Part shown: in pieces, positions 23,501 to 34,983 of the stretch
Layout of the letters: every line of letters starts with the position of its first letter
How positions within the stretch are numbered: the first letter of the stretch is position 1
Assembly: GCA_014773175.1 (NCBI GenBank)
Contig: VXCM01000402.1
Location: 156,281 to 220,280, forward strand
Length of the DNA: 64,000 nt
Source: Lucifuga dentata
Lineage: Eukaryota > Chordata > Actinopteri > Ophidiiformes > Bythitidae
Direction: 5' to 3'
Notes under the pieces: model-generated
Seen by the model: the letters and a program-made list of their open reading frames with translations, nothing else
Told to the model about the DNA's origin: nothing
Database searches by the model: none
Made by a program: the position numbers and the translations under genes

Positions 23501-23809
23501 TATAGTAGGAGTTTGTGTTGAGCATGGTTAAAGTTGCAAAACCTGAAATTGGCGCCTACAAAAATGCATCCAATAAGACAAACCCATACAGCAACTGCCC
23601 TGAAAGCTAAAAGCTTTGTTTTTGATTGGTCTACTGATTACACCCATCAAACAGGAAGCTAGTGAACCACTGTTTGGCCAGCATGTGTGTTTTGCTGTCT
23701 GTGTTAGTGCTTTTCCACCACAATTCCAGGTTCATGAAGGTGAAACAACTGAATCAGTTCCAGAAGTTACACCAATTTTTCTTTTTTTTTTTTTTTAAGA
23801 TCAGTTAAA
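20501..23809. other. Non-coding sequence, unrecognised 181-codon frame
   Basis: The minus-strand frame at 20425-20970 is 181 codons and free of N, but it partly overlaps the dispersed repeat and shows no domain I know. At 21000-21400 the sequence is GC-balanced and complex. Small CA repeats lie near 22938-22954. I see no exon, RNA gene or larger element. Confidence 0.4.
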
Positions 23810-23811
23810 AC

Positions 23812-24080
23812 AAGTTCAAGTTTATTATTTGTCCCCAAAAGGGCAATTGGGTGTGCAGCATAGTGTACATAAAACATAAGTCAACATATAAAAACCCCTA
23901 AATTCATAAGTACATAAAAATATATCTAAAAATACATCAATCGAAGCCCTCCTAAAACTCCAACAAGTGCACTCATAAACTAGCCAAGAAGCTGAAGGAC
24001 CTCTGAGATGACAGCAAGTATACAAGTAAATAGATGTGTACAATCTAAACATAGCATCAGTCCCAAAAATAACCATAAAA
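23812..24080 (-). repeat. Possible retrotransposon 3' tail
   Basis: CAAGTTTATTATTTGTCCCC at 23814 reads on the minus strand as a GGGGACAAATAATAAACTTG ending, the style of a fish LINE or SINE tail. No reverse transcriptase motif survives in the adjoining 83-codon minus-strand frame. Confidence 0.35.
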
Positions 24081-24440
24081 TCTATTTTGGTCTACAGCCG
24101 CAAGCAACAACAAGCAAGAGGGCGGACCGCCTTGTTTACCTGTAAGCTTTAATCATCTTATTAAAGGTATTTACTTCAGTCTAAAGGAGTTAAATGATCT
24201 ACATATTCACTTTGATTTCTCCACTGTTTTTCACTTTTGCAGAGGTAGAATAATACACGATCACTTATGATGTCGTCACGGCTCTCACATGAGGTCCTGC
24301 TATTTTCTGGTTCTGATTGCAGACCAACTTTTTTTTTTTTGGTTCCCTTTTTTCTAGTTTAGTCAAATACAAATCTTAAAGGTCCACAAAGAAAATTTCC
24401 AGTAAGACAAAGATCCGTTTCTTAAGGTCAGTCAAGCTAT
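24081..24440. other. Non-coding sequence
   Basis: Nothing is recognised here apart from a T10 run near 24330. Confidence 0.5.
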
Positions 24441-24510
24441 GGTCGGATTGGGATCCTAATTTTTACTGGGAATTTAGGGTGTCCAGTGGGGTGTCAACTC
24501 ATTGTTGTCA
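24441..24510 (+). repeat. Left end of a GTCGGACTGG-type element (copy 1)
   Basis: GGTCGGATTGGGATCCTAAT and GGAATTTAGGGTGTCCAG match the left ends of the copies at 43702-43985 and 55372-55662. Similarity then fades, so only the left end is present. Confidence 0.65.
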
Positions 24511-24571
24511 TGGAGATGACGGACGCTGAATGTGATTGGACCAAACCAAAGCAGAGTAGACATTTTCACAC

Positions 24572-24680
24572 AGACAGTGGAAGAGTTGGACATTTGGTTT
24601 CACTTTCTCTGCTGCTTACAGTGGAGAAAGAGGAGAATTTTGACATGTTGTGTCACAGCGATGTCTCGCAGATAATACAA
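24572..24680 (+). repeat. Dispersed repeat, copy 2 (partner at 20397-20500)
   Basis: Shares GTTGGACATTTGGTTTCACT, GTGGAGAAAG, GAGAATTTTGACA and the GATGTC block with the earlier copy. It begins about 60 bp after the GTCGGACTGG-type fragment. Confidence 0.65.
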
Positions 24681-24781
24681 ATAATACATATGAAAAGTAT
24701 AATTTGCTCAGATNGTTGTGTCACAGCGATGTCTCGCAGATAATACAAATAATACATATGAAAAGTATAATTTGCTCAGAT
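24647..24781. repeat. 67-nt exact direct duplication around a single N (assembly artefact)
   Basis: Positions 24647-24713 equal 24715-24781, with the N at 24714 between them. Confidence 0.9.
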
Positions 24782-26420
24782 TCTGGAGAAAGTTGTGGTT
24801 CGGTGGACTTTGAAGATGACTGTCCTCAAGGCCTTAAGAGACAGCACCTAAAACATCCTGGTGTCACTCTGTGTACAGCGAGATGCAGCAATGAAAACAG
24901 AATTGGATCAATGGGCTTTTGTTTGTTAAAACATTACAAATGTTCCAGACTCTAAATGAAAATCAGAACATGTATATCTGTATATTATGTCTCTTTAATC
25001 TGTTTCAGTGTTCCACCTTGACCTTTTCTTTGACTTCACAGCCTGACACATCCAAGGCAACAGCAACTTTAACACATCTGTTTACCATTTCATCACTCCA
25101 TACTGCACAGGTCTCACAAGACTGATGATTTATTACTTGTCTCATGTAGAATATGTAATATTCCACATTTAGCCCTGCTTACTCCACTGTGAATAACATT
25201 GTCATAACTCATACATGTTAAAAAGAGCCAGCCTTTATTTCATTTACATGCTATATATGACCTATTTCTGTGATACCAGCAGAGACATACGAAGCTAGAT
25301 GTTGTAAAAAAAAAAAAAAAAAAAAAACATGCTGCATAAAAATCATGTTGATGAATCTAAATTTAATTCTGCCTGATATGGGTTTTACAATTAAACCTTC
25401 CCCAGACTAATAAGACGGTTATAGTACTGACATCATAACAGCCCTCTCATTTCAGGATGCCCATGACAGATGCTGTGATAAATGTTTCTGTATAAATTGA
25501 TGCAGAATAAATCTCTTGGCAAACAAGACAGTCATAAACAGCTTGTTGCCTGCTGAGTGCTTATTTGCATTGAGCAGACAGGGAATTATTAAAGTACTCC
25601 TTCAGGATCCGTAACTCCTTGTCATAGGATTGCAGAGGGGAAAAAAAAAAAAACAAAAAGTGATATGCTGGCCAAGCTTTTCTTCCTTCCTTCCAACATA
25701 GATGACCTTTTTTCCACCTTGTTTGATTATTCCAGGAAATAGGCAGGTTGATTGTAAAAGGCTTCACATGTGCGCTTCACCTGCCTGGTTAGGACTGGGT
25801 AGGAATGTTAACAAGCTTAGCTGCTGATGCATATTCATAGGACACTGTAGGAAGAGTGATGAGCCTGCCAGTGGTATTATAACATAACCTTGATCATAGA
25901 TAAACTTTATATAATGAAAGGGAATCTCCTAAAGAGGTCATGCATGGAATGAAAGCTGCTGAGCAAAGTTCTCCCTCAGGTAATTATAAGAAGATATAAA
26001 TGACTGTGTGCAGAACATTTGCATTGCTACAGATAGAGGATTATGATGACATGGAAGATGCTTTCCGTTCCATTGCGTCTTAGCCTCATTTGAAGCGTTC
26101 ATGTTAAGTTACTTCATCCTGCTTCTGCATACACGTTCAGTTTGTGGTCTTTCTGAATGCATGGACAAATGAATAAATGAGCCAGATTAAATGAGTCGAA
26201 ATTACAGATTAAACAGGCAGTATACAAGAGATCCTTTGTGCTCTAATTAAACTCATTTTTCATGTTGTCATATTTTCTGTCTTTGTCCCTATGCATTGCA
26301 CCAAACATTAATAACAAAACGTAACAGGAACAGAAAGGAACAAAGAGAGAAATTAATCTACAACAATGGTTATAAAACTTTCACTGCCATCTCCCTTTTG
26401 GAAGCAGAAGAACTTTCATG
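24782..26420. other. AT-rich non-coding sequence
   Basis: It holds an A22 tract at about 25306-25327 and an A12 tract near 25640. No gene or repeat family is recognised. Confidence 0.5.
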
Positions 26421-26421
26421 C

Positions 26422-26510
26422 CACATGTAGTCATTGTGATCAGATCTCAGTCAAAACTAGACTCTGCTCTTATTAATAAAGTTATTTTGAATCAAGAGTT
26501 GCAACTTGAG
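26422..26510 (+). repeat. Left part of a split dispersed repeat (copy A)
   Basis: The words TGTGATCAGATCTCAGTCAA and TTATTAATAAAGTTATTTTG recur, diverged, at 52062-52210. In copy A the matching right part lies about 1 kb away at 27548-27590, with a LINE fragment between the two parts. Confidence 0.55.
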
Positions 26511-26539
26511 GTAAATGGGAACCTGCACCTGGAATGTTG

Positions 26540-27540
26540 ACAGTAATGATAATAACAATAATTTTTATTCTCATAAGACCCCGCTTGGAGTAAGTGAGAA
26601 GGCCAACACATACAGAATTAATGAAAAAGAATTAATGAAAAAGAAACAACCAAGAATACATATCTTCACCTCTTCACATAATACAGGCAATAAGAAAATA
26701 AATATTACATACGTCTAAATGTCACTATAATTTCTTCACAAAATTTTACTAAATTACGCTGAATTAGGATATCTTTAGAATTACATAACTTATTCATCTT
26801 GTATACGTTTGGTCTTACCCTAGTACAGGCAGGTATTTTCAAATTAAATAATAATTCAAATTTTCAAATTAAATTTCAAAGTAAAGTGCATTCAAACAAA
26901 TAATGAAATTCATCACCCAATTTCCCCAAATTACAAAGTGTACATAAACGACTGGCATATTCAGTGCTGTAGAATCTACCTGTAACCACTGGTATTCCAC
27001 ATCTGAACATCGCTAAATAACGCCACAAATCGTCATTTAAAGTGCAAAGATAGTTTTCCAGTTGAAGTGTGTGTAAATATTCTGTAATTTGTACAGAGAT
27101 TGTTGTTAAATATTTCAGTTTTCCAGCTTTGCCTCAGTAAGTCAGATATTCTCATCTCAACAGCTGCTTTAATATACCTGTCATTTACCACACCCGTACA
27201 TTCCCACAAATAAGAAAATCCTGTATCATCAAATATTTGCTTTAACTTCTCAATCCACCGTGGTTTAAGNCCACAAATAAGAAAATCCTGTATCATCAAA
27301 TATTTGCTTTAACTTCTCAATCCACCGTGGTTTAAGCACTTCCTAATCATATAGGGTTTTCAGTAACATAAACAAAAGGAAGGATAATTTACTTCTTCTA
27401 CCATTTAGTAATCTACACCAAAAACCAATCATCCTACATTCAACTTATTTTTTCAATTTAAATCTACCAACTTCTCCATATATGGCACAATTTGCAGCAT
27501 TTTAATTTAACTTAAGTATCTTTTTAGAAAGCAAGGAGGA
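26540..27540 (-). pseudogene. LINE ORF2 C-terminal region with zinc-like motif (5'-truncated)
   Basis: On the minus strand, in order, the sequence encodes AIYGEVGRFKL...MIGFWCRLLNG...KLSFLL (about 27500-27370), then RWIEKLKQIFDDTGFSYLWE...W...YRIF (27290-27060), then LWRYLAMFRCGIPV..GRFYS..YASRLCTLCNLGKLGDEFHYLFEC (27020-26880). This series, ending in a C-x2-C...H-x4-C cluster, is a recurring C-terminal tail of certain fish LINEs. Stops and frame changes show it is dead, and the N at 27270 duplicates 66 nt inside it. The minus-strand 3' end near 26540 is an ATT/ATG-rich tail. Confidence 0.75.
27204..27336. repeat. 66-nt exact direct duplication around a single N (assembly artefact)
   Basis: Positions 27204-27269 equal 27271-27336, with the N at 27270. 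It lies inside the LINE coding remnant. Confidence 0.9.
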
Positions 27541-27547
27541 AACACAA

Positions 27548-27590
27548 CGACTCGCCTGCTGAGATCCAATCACAATGCAGACAGAATCCA
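27548..27590 (+). repeat. Right part of the split dispersed repeat (copy A)
   Basis: CGCCTGCTGAGATCCAATCA and CAATGCAGACAGAATCCAG match 52291-52332 with few differences. Confidence 0.6.
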
Positions 27591-28674
27591 GCTAACAAGA
27601 ACGCTTTTAAATGCACATCCTGTCATTGGATGTCATTATCCAGATAACATGTCAGGATTCAGAGATCGCATTTTAATCAAGATGTAAAACCCTTATCGTT
27701 GTCTTCTTTGCTAAATAGCGCTGCTAACTTAAAAGCGCTACATAAAACAGGTTATATCAACTTTAGTTCCACTCCACTTTTTGCTCCCCAGTCACGCATG
27801 TCCCCTCATAGCATATCTACGCACCTAGGGAGCATACCACACAGTTTGAGAACCACTAATCTGAAATAAATGCATCTGTTGTCAGTCAGGTACAAATAGC
27901 ACAGATACAGTCAGGAACTTTTGGGCTAAAAGCATTCCTGCCTGTCAGCACACCGCAAAATGATTCACACAAAGCAATCACACTTCCTTCCTACACACTG
28001 AGGAAGCTATCAACCTCGATGACCAGAGCAGTTACACACACACACACACATACACAGGTGGCCAATAAACAAAAAGCCACTGATGACTTTTCCAAATGGC
28101 TCAACATCACCAGGTACTGCTTAGTATAGGAAACAAATGCCTCAAAAAGCTCTTAAGAGCCAATAATCATCTTTGCCTGGGATAATGGGTGCATATTTTG
28201 GGCCGGTTGACAGGCTGGAGGGGCCTGATGTGAAAGTTAATGGGCTGGCCCATTGTGCCACTTCCTGGTGAGAAAACTCCCATAGGGCTTAGAGTGGGTG
28301 CTCTTATCTGGTTGGGCTGGAGGCAGAAGCAGGAAGTGACCTCACCCCCAAAACTGGCTTGATAACAAACTTCCACTAGCGTGCCAGCTAAATCTGCTGT
28401 AAGACCTCAGCTCTGGATAATCATAGTTCATGGAGCTCGTGCTCTAAGAATAGAAAATGTTGTAATCTCTGGGAGGGAGGGTGTTTCGTTCAGAAAGGCA
28501 CTAATGATTTTTGATGAAGAAAAGGGAATTTAAAATAAAGAGGTAGTGATAATTTTAATAGAACAGTTTCCCTTTCTGCTTGCTTTGAATACTAAACCAC
28601 AGATGATTCTTATTAGAGATACAGTTTATTCTAAAATTGGATGTCTGCTTAATGGTCTAAAGGCTGGTTAATGC
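27591..28674. other. Non-coding sequence
   Basis: A small CA repeat lies at 28034-28050. The part at 28160-28400 is GC-balanced and unique-looking. No gene is recognised. Confidence 0.45.
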
Positions 28675-29318
28675 TTAAAGGATCATACTGGCCATTTTGC
28701 ATGTTTGAGCCTAATATATTCAATTTTCATACACGTAATGTTACTGACAATCATTTCCCAAAGCATACTACTAGAATGATGAATTAAAAATGTTTTTCCT
28801 ACCTTCTAGACCACGACTGGTTTCAGTTCATTCTGGTACACTATTAAAATCAACTTGTTGATACTTGAAACGTTCTTGGGATAGGTACTCCATCATCACC
28901 AACAAAACGTGTATTCAGGTTTTTTTGAAGTTTCATTATTTTAGCGTTTAAGCACAATAAAAAGCGTGGAGTGGATGTATGCCTCCACCGGGGAATATAG
29001 TCCCAAAAGAAGACCTGCGTTNTAAAAAGCGTGGAGTGGATGTATGCCTCCACCGGGGAATATAGTCCCAAAAGAAGACCTGCGTTTAGTGAAAAATTTA
29101 AACGACCATGACTTCATAAGGCTGCGTAACTACATGGATTTTTAAGGTGGGTGTATCACTTGAATATTTGATTTTGAAAGATTAAGAGATTTTGCAAAAT
29201 ATCAGGAAAGCTGAAATACGGTTTTATCCTTTGGGAGATGATTGTCAATAACCTTATATGTATGAAAATTTAATATATTAGGCTCAAACATGCAAAATGG
29301 GTGGTATGGTCTGCAAAG
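28675..29318. mobile_element. TTAA-ended inverted-repeat element, copy 1
   Basis: The left end TTAAAGGATCATACTGGCCA and the right end (reverse complement of a GGTATGGTC... terminus) share about 45-80 bp of inverted repeat containing GCATGTTTGAGCCTAATATA. The interior holds AAAAAGCGTGGAGTGGATGT and a block ending ATAGTCCCAAAAGAAGACC, also present in the copies at 42920 and 62080. There is no transposase frame, so it is non-autonomous. The right terminus has lost the TTAA. A 64-nt artefactual duplication (N at 29022) inflates its length. Confidence 0.8.
28958..29086. repeat. 64-nt exact direct duplication around a single N (assembly artefact)
   Basis: Positions 28958-29021 equal 29023-29086, with the N at 29022. 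The sister copies of this element have the block once, which independently shows the duplication is false. Confidence 0.95.
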
Positions 29319-31265
29319 CAGATGTAAAAGTGGACGTCTCTGAAACCGACCATTAGCCTCTCCTGGCATTCATGCTTCTTCCGCATTCATGATGACCATG
29401 TACTTAAACGGTGGCACTGTAGATTAACAATATTTGGTTAGTAGCTCAAAAACCTGAAAACAAAGCTAGGGAAACAGAAGTAGTTTCTGGTTCATTTACC
29501 ATCAACAAAACATGGAGACAGTGATTAATAAAGAGGAGAAATTTCTGTTACTTGCACTGGCTGCAAGATGCTTTCCTCCATACCTCTTTGTATCTCTGTT
29601 ATAGCATAAACATATAGCATATAAATTGGCCAGTAGTGGATGAGTCTCATAATGTGAAATAATTTTAATCAAAGATCTGATCACGATTCTCTCACAATTG
29701 TTAATTTTCATCTACATCAGCCCAAAATCGCTGCATAGGACCCTGATCATGACAACTCCGCTTGTACATTGAAGCAGTTTAACTGAGTTTCAGTCAGTTT
29801 TACTTTGGCAATTTTCTACAAATGGCAATTTGTAGAAACCCAGTAATACAGCCATCAACACAAAATAAGCAGAACAACCAGTAACACATCCAGGAGAACA
29901 GAATAAACTCAAGCTTCACAATTTTTATTTGGTGGAAAATTGATGTCAAAATTCTGTGCAAACAATTTCCCTGGGCAAAGAAGGAAGTTATCAGTTCAGT
30001 TCAATTTCTCCAAACACCCACTCAAAAAAAAAAAAAAAAAAAAAAAAAAATCTAATGCTCATCCAAAAAATTACTCCAGACGTTCTAAATTAACTTTGCA
30101 GGGTTTGGCTTGAGGATCTACCATCAATAGCTCCCCATCAATGGTTATAGAAACAAGTTTGCAAACAGGAAGCTGGATCTTTGGTTCTTTTATTCTCTTC
30201 AATAATCACCTTACAATTGAATTGCAAGAACCCTACAGACGGCTGATCAGGCATCGCAGTCTAAGACTCATCTCATGTAAGTGTCACGCCTAACCAAGAA
30301 TCTTCCTCACACTGTCCATCTCTCAGCTCCCTCTCATGTCCCTGTCCACACTCTACTGTGAAATGAAGGCAAAAAATGTAAGAAAACCCACAAGAAATAT
30401 CCAGTAAAATGGTTTTCATTATCACTGCTTTGGAAGAATCTTTAAAAAAAATAATCTTTTTTCAAAGGTTAACAATGTTCAGACTGAATGGTTTTGTGTG
30501 AATGGGGCTCTTGAAGGAACTATTATGTGTTCTTTGTTACAAAAGTGTCATAACTGGGCATGAGGTGATGGATTGGCCGTGAGCAGAAGTGTTCTCACTG
30601 AAAAATAAAGCTCTCCTGCTTGGTGTGAAATGATCTCCCTCTCCTGCTCACAGGTGATAAACTCTGGCTTATTATATCACTTTCTGACTAGATGACAGCT
30701 CGTATCTGTCTGTCAGTGAGACAGAAACGAAAGGAAAACAACCTGACAATGAAATAAAACTATCTCTGGAAGCCAGCTGTAGAAATACACACATTAGTTG
30801 TTTTTATCCCCTTTTGATGTGAAATTTGAATCTTGATCTTGATTGAATGTTTCTATCCAGGTCAACGTCTGTAGCATCCATGACAAAATAAAATATATGG
30901 GTGTTTTTACATGTAGCTTAGTTTCGGAACCCTGGCGTGTTTCCCGCTTAAGTTTGCTTCGTTTGGTCATATGTGAACACAGCAATGGAACTGAGGTTTG
31001 CACCAAAATTGTCTTTGGTTGTTGTTCAGGTGTTTAGCCCTCCTTGATAAAAAATTATCTGTTAGTTTTAAATAAAGCATGATAGGTTGGTCAAGGAGAG
31101 CCAGTGAAGGTCACACACTCACACACATTCACCTATGCACTAAATATTATCTGTCAGTTGCTAGATTAAATTGCATATATATAAAAAATGGTTATGCCAA
31201 TCATGGCATATACCACAATTATATATGAAGACAGAAAAAAAAAAGAAAAAAGTTTGCATCACAAT
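29319..31265. other. AT-rich non-coding sequence
   Basis: It includes a poly-A tract of more than 20 at about 30026-30050. No gene, RNA or element is recognised. Confidence 0.5.
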
Positions 31266-31269
31266 GATC

Positions 31270-31405
31270 AAACCAAGACCTGGAGGGCGTGGTCTCAGTG
31301 GTCCGATGCTGATCAATCTGTGGAGCAGTTTGTTTGTGGTGTCAGTATGATCCACTCGTCCCAAACCAACTATGAGACAATCAACCGATCTATTGATTAA
31401 TTCGG
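31270..31405 (+). repeat. Dispersed repeat, copy 1 (partner at 55675-55805)
   Basis: GTTTGTTTGTGGT, TGATCCAC and GATCTATTGATT recur in order at 55675-55805, with about 130 bp alignable by eye. The family is unnamed. Confidence 0.6.
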
Positions 31406-32385
31406 AAGTGGACAGGCTACATGTCAGAAAATGTCGTTAAGAGTTTTTCATGCCATTTTATGAATTTATCTTTCTCACATACAAGCATGTACGTTTTGAC
31501 CGCTTGAACAAAGAAAAGATGCAATGACAAACTATTTTCACAGCAAAAACCTTCTTCTTTGCAAGATAACAAATGCCTATGAGGTGTGGAATCAGATGTT
31601 TGGTTCACAGACTGGATGGATTTTGTTCACAGTTGCTGTCAGATGTTCTTTTGAAAAGTAGCAAGGATGAAAAAAGATCTTTGGTCAGAAAAATCGATTG
31701 CTGTCATTTGATTGGTGGATGGAGTTTTTTTCTTGAGACTGAAAAAAGGCTTTGACTGACTGGCAGGATTGCATTTACAATCTGTCTACGTGCAGCTGGA
31801 ATCACGATCACTGTCGCTATAACCTTTTGCCTCCATCTCCAGAGTGACTGAGATCTCCATGACAACGCAAATGAATAGCAAGCGCCTTTACTGGAAGTGA
31901 CACGTTAATAAAGTGTAGCCCCGAGAGGAGCTGTAATCACACTTCAATTAGTTTTCCTTCTCTCTTGAATTCCTCTCCATCTGCACATCCCTGTGCTTTT
32001 AATATTACTGTTCGTCTGAGCAGAAGCCATAAGATCAAAGATTCTGCAGCTGCTCTGCAGGTCAGCGTGTTAAACCTTCACACCGCCAGCAGCTCCGAGT
32101 GACTCTGATCTTCCTCATTAAGATCTGATAAACTATAAAGTTCATAAGCAGCGAGCAAGTGGTGATTTTTGATGTAATATTGTTAAGTTATGTAATGTCT
32201 CAGCATGCATGAGGACAGTAATCAAACAAGCTGTACTATACTCTACTAATTGTTTGATTCTAAGATATTTCCTAAATCTAAAAATTAATCTAGAAATTAA
32301 GAATGCCTTATTATTATTTTTCCATTTCTGTCAAAAATTGGAGGTAAACCAATGGCACAGGAAAAAAAAGCAATTATTTGTATGG
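31406..32385. other. Non-coding sequence, part regulatory-looking
   Basis: The part at 31780-32120 is complex and balanced in composition, without repeats. No gene is recognised. Confidence 0.4.
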
Positions 32386-32389
32386 CATC

Positions 32390-33060
32390 ATTCAGACACA
32401 AAGGCAATTCAAAGTGCTTTGCACTGATATTAAAAGGCATAAAATTTAGAAAAAAGTAAAAGAAATAAAAAAATAAATAGGATCAATAAAAATAGTAAAG
32501 ATAAAATTTTTAAACAATCAAATTGAAAACTTAAAATCGGAAAGAAGTGCTACAGTGCAGAGAAATGCCCTGAAATCTACTAAAAGGCAGTGATGAACGG
32601 AAACATTTCCAGCTCTGATTTGAAAGTTTAGCAAGGAGGCTGACCTTTGACTTCCTGGAAGTTTGTTCTAAATAACTGAGAAACAAAGAAACTAAATGCT
32701 GCTTCTGACTGCTTAGTTCTGATACAAGGAACAGAAAGCAGACTAGTGCCAGATGATCTCAAAGGTCTAGAAGGTTCAGGACACAAAAGCAGATCTGAGC
32801 TGTATCTTGGCTCTGAACCATTTAGCACTTTGTAAACCAGCAGTAATTTAAACTCTATTCTTTGGCCGGTGAAGGGATCTAAGCAGCGGGATAATGTGCT
32901 GTTTTTTTTTTTTTTTTTTTTTTTGCTCTTAGTTAGAACTCCAGCACAGTATTTTGGATGAGCTGAAGCTGTCTGACAGCTTGTTTCAGGAAGCCTGTTA
33001 ATGCACCGTTACAGTAGTCGCAGAATAAAAGTTCAACAATTTTTACTGATGACCAGACAA
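32390..33060 (-). pseudogene. L2/Rex-type LINE relic, 3' part
   Basis: The minus-strand frame at 32828-32628 reads MLNGSEPRYSSDLLL, then RPLRSSGTSLLSVP and a following AAFSFFVSQLFRTNF. This parallels the LNGxxPxYxSDLL...PLRSSGxxLLxVP...AFSxxAPxLWNxLP end of fish LINE reverse transcriptases. Flanking sequence (32830-33060 as upstream ORF2, 32390-32620 as 3' UTR) has the usual layout. A T23 tract at about 32900 breaks it. It is related to, but clearly diverged from, the copy at 14044-14725. Confidence 0.75.
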
Positions 33061-33184
33061 GGAATACAGTTCAAATAAAGCTAGTAACGCAGGTTGGATT
33101 TAGAGGCTGGGTCACTACCCATAAAGAGAGAATAAGAGGCAAACGGTCCAAAGCAGCAAGATGGAAACTCAGCTGTATCTAATC

Positions 33185-33470
33185 TGGTACATTCTGGCAA
33201 CCATACAGATACAGGTAACACAGAAAGCTGGAATGCTGGAGAAAACTCCTGAGGTGATCTGGGAAAGAGTGAAGGAAAGCAGCTGGTATTTATGCTGTGG
33301 CGCTGATGAGCAGAATTGGCAGCAGGTGTGGGAGTCAGGTGACCAGGTAGACGTGGGAAACTCAGGTGGGACAACAGGGGAATGGCAGGCTATGGCAAGT
33401 CAAACGAATTACAGACAGGAAACAAGCAAATGAAAAGAAGAAATAGATTAAATATGTCTGACCTGAAGGT
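33185..33470. repeat. Probable dispersed repeat, family not named
   Basis: A G/A-rich block with GCAGGTGTGGGAGTCAGGTG weakly matches 13860-13920. No termini are identified. Confidence 0.3.
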
Positions 33471-33865
33471 CACCATGACAAGAACAAATTCTGTATTATA
33501 GAATAGTAATCAACAGTCTTGAAAAATGTTTTCTTTTCCAAAAAAAAAAAAAATCTAACCCCATACCATACCCTGAAAAAACAGAAAAATAATAAGATTA
33601 ATTCTTTAAAAAAAAAAAAAAAATGAAAATGAAAAAATCTCCTTCACTTGACTTTTCCACTTGATTGTCATATGATGCATTTTTAATTGAATCTTTCATA
33701 GTTGCTCTGCTGTTTACAAGCTTGGCAGAAATGGCAAAAGTTTCATCAGCCAAAATGAAATGAGTTAATTAAATTAGTTGCCTCACAGAAGGATTATTAT
33801 AGTTGTTGGCGACACAGCTGTATGGTGGCAAATGAAAGCCAAATTCAATAAAAATTAAAACTGGG

Positions 33866-33963
33866 CGTACCCTGGTTTTCAATGAACAGTGGCCCCATGT
33901 GACCCTGCCCAGAATAAACAGGTATGGATGGATGGATGGATGGATGGATGGATGGATGGATGG
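33866..33963 (+). repeat. SINE-like 3' end with (GGAT)n tail
   Basis: GTGACCCTGCCCAGAATAAA is followed by about ten GGAT units (33924-33963). A CGTGACCCTG...AAGCGG block before a GGAT tail is a familiar fish dispersed-repeat end. The tail length is likely polymorphic. Confidence 0.6.
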
Positions 33964-34983
33964 CAAAAACTTTATCAAACCCTCAACATTATCCTTTTAT
34001 GCCACTTCCCATCTGCTAGACAGATAAAGAAATCTCAGGCTAAACAATCATATTCTTGAACGTCCTGTTGAAGTGGATGCATCTTGACACCACGACACTG
34101 AGGGTACATAGTTCGACCTCCTGCTTCCTTCAAAACACAGCCTGTCCAGGTAAATCAAGGTAAAATCTATTATTCTGCGTGCTCTTCATAAAACCCACTT
34201 CAGACATGAAAAGGATCTGACAGGCTGCTGAGGTATTTTTAAGCCTTCGGATAAGTGAGAAAATAACAGCAGTTAATCTGTCAGTTAAGTTCCGGCCCAT
34301 TTCAGCTCTTTGTTGTTTCATGTCATGCTTGAGATGCAAAGAAATTTTATGACAAATTGAACTTTAAAGGGCTTTTTTCTTATGTCACATAATCTGTAAT
34401 GCAGCCTGCTGAAGTAAACAAAGATAAGACACCCCCTGCCTCCACTTTTATATATAATCATGATCACCTTTGAAGTCAACCTAAAATAATAATGATGCTT
34501 ATTTCTACCTACCAATTGAAATAATTTTCTCACTGCCCCTTTGTTCAGTGTTTGTTTAGCATTTATGAGCAAAAGTTCTGTAGCTGACTTTAAATTTGAC
34601 TTTTAAAATCCAGGGAGAGTCATGACGTAACTACAAATTTCATTTTCTCAGGAGGGAAACCAGAAGGATGTCTCAGCAGTATATTGATGATTCCAAAAAT
34701 AGATATGCAGGAAATTTATCATTCAGATCTTTCAGTTTTATTGTTAATCTACAATGTTATAAAATGTTTTTTGATAGAAATTGATACTTTTATTCACAAG
34801 ATGGCATCAAAGTGATTTAAATGTAAAGTCAAGACATGAATAATGTTGCAAATGATAATTACTAACAGCAATTTCATCTATTTATTGCCTTAATCTGAGT
34901 GTAATCAAAATTTTAATGTGCATATAAACATATCGACTCTTATAGGGAATACTGACAATGAGTACTTTTACTTTGAATACCTC
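33964..34983. other. AT-rich non-coding sequence
   Basis: No gene or repeat is recognised. Two unrelated minus-strand frames of 69-84 codons have no similarity I know. Confidence 0.5.
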
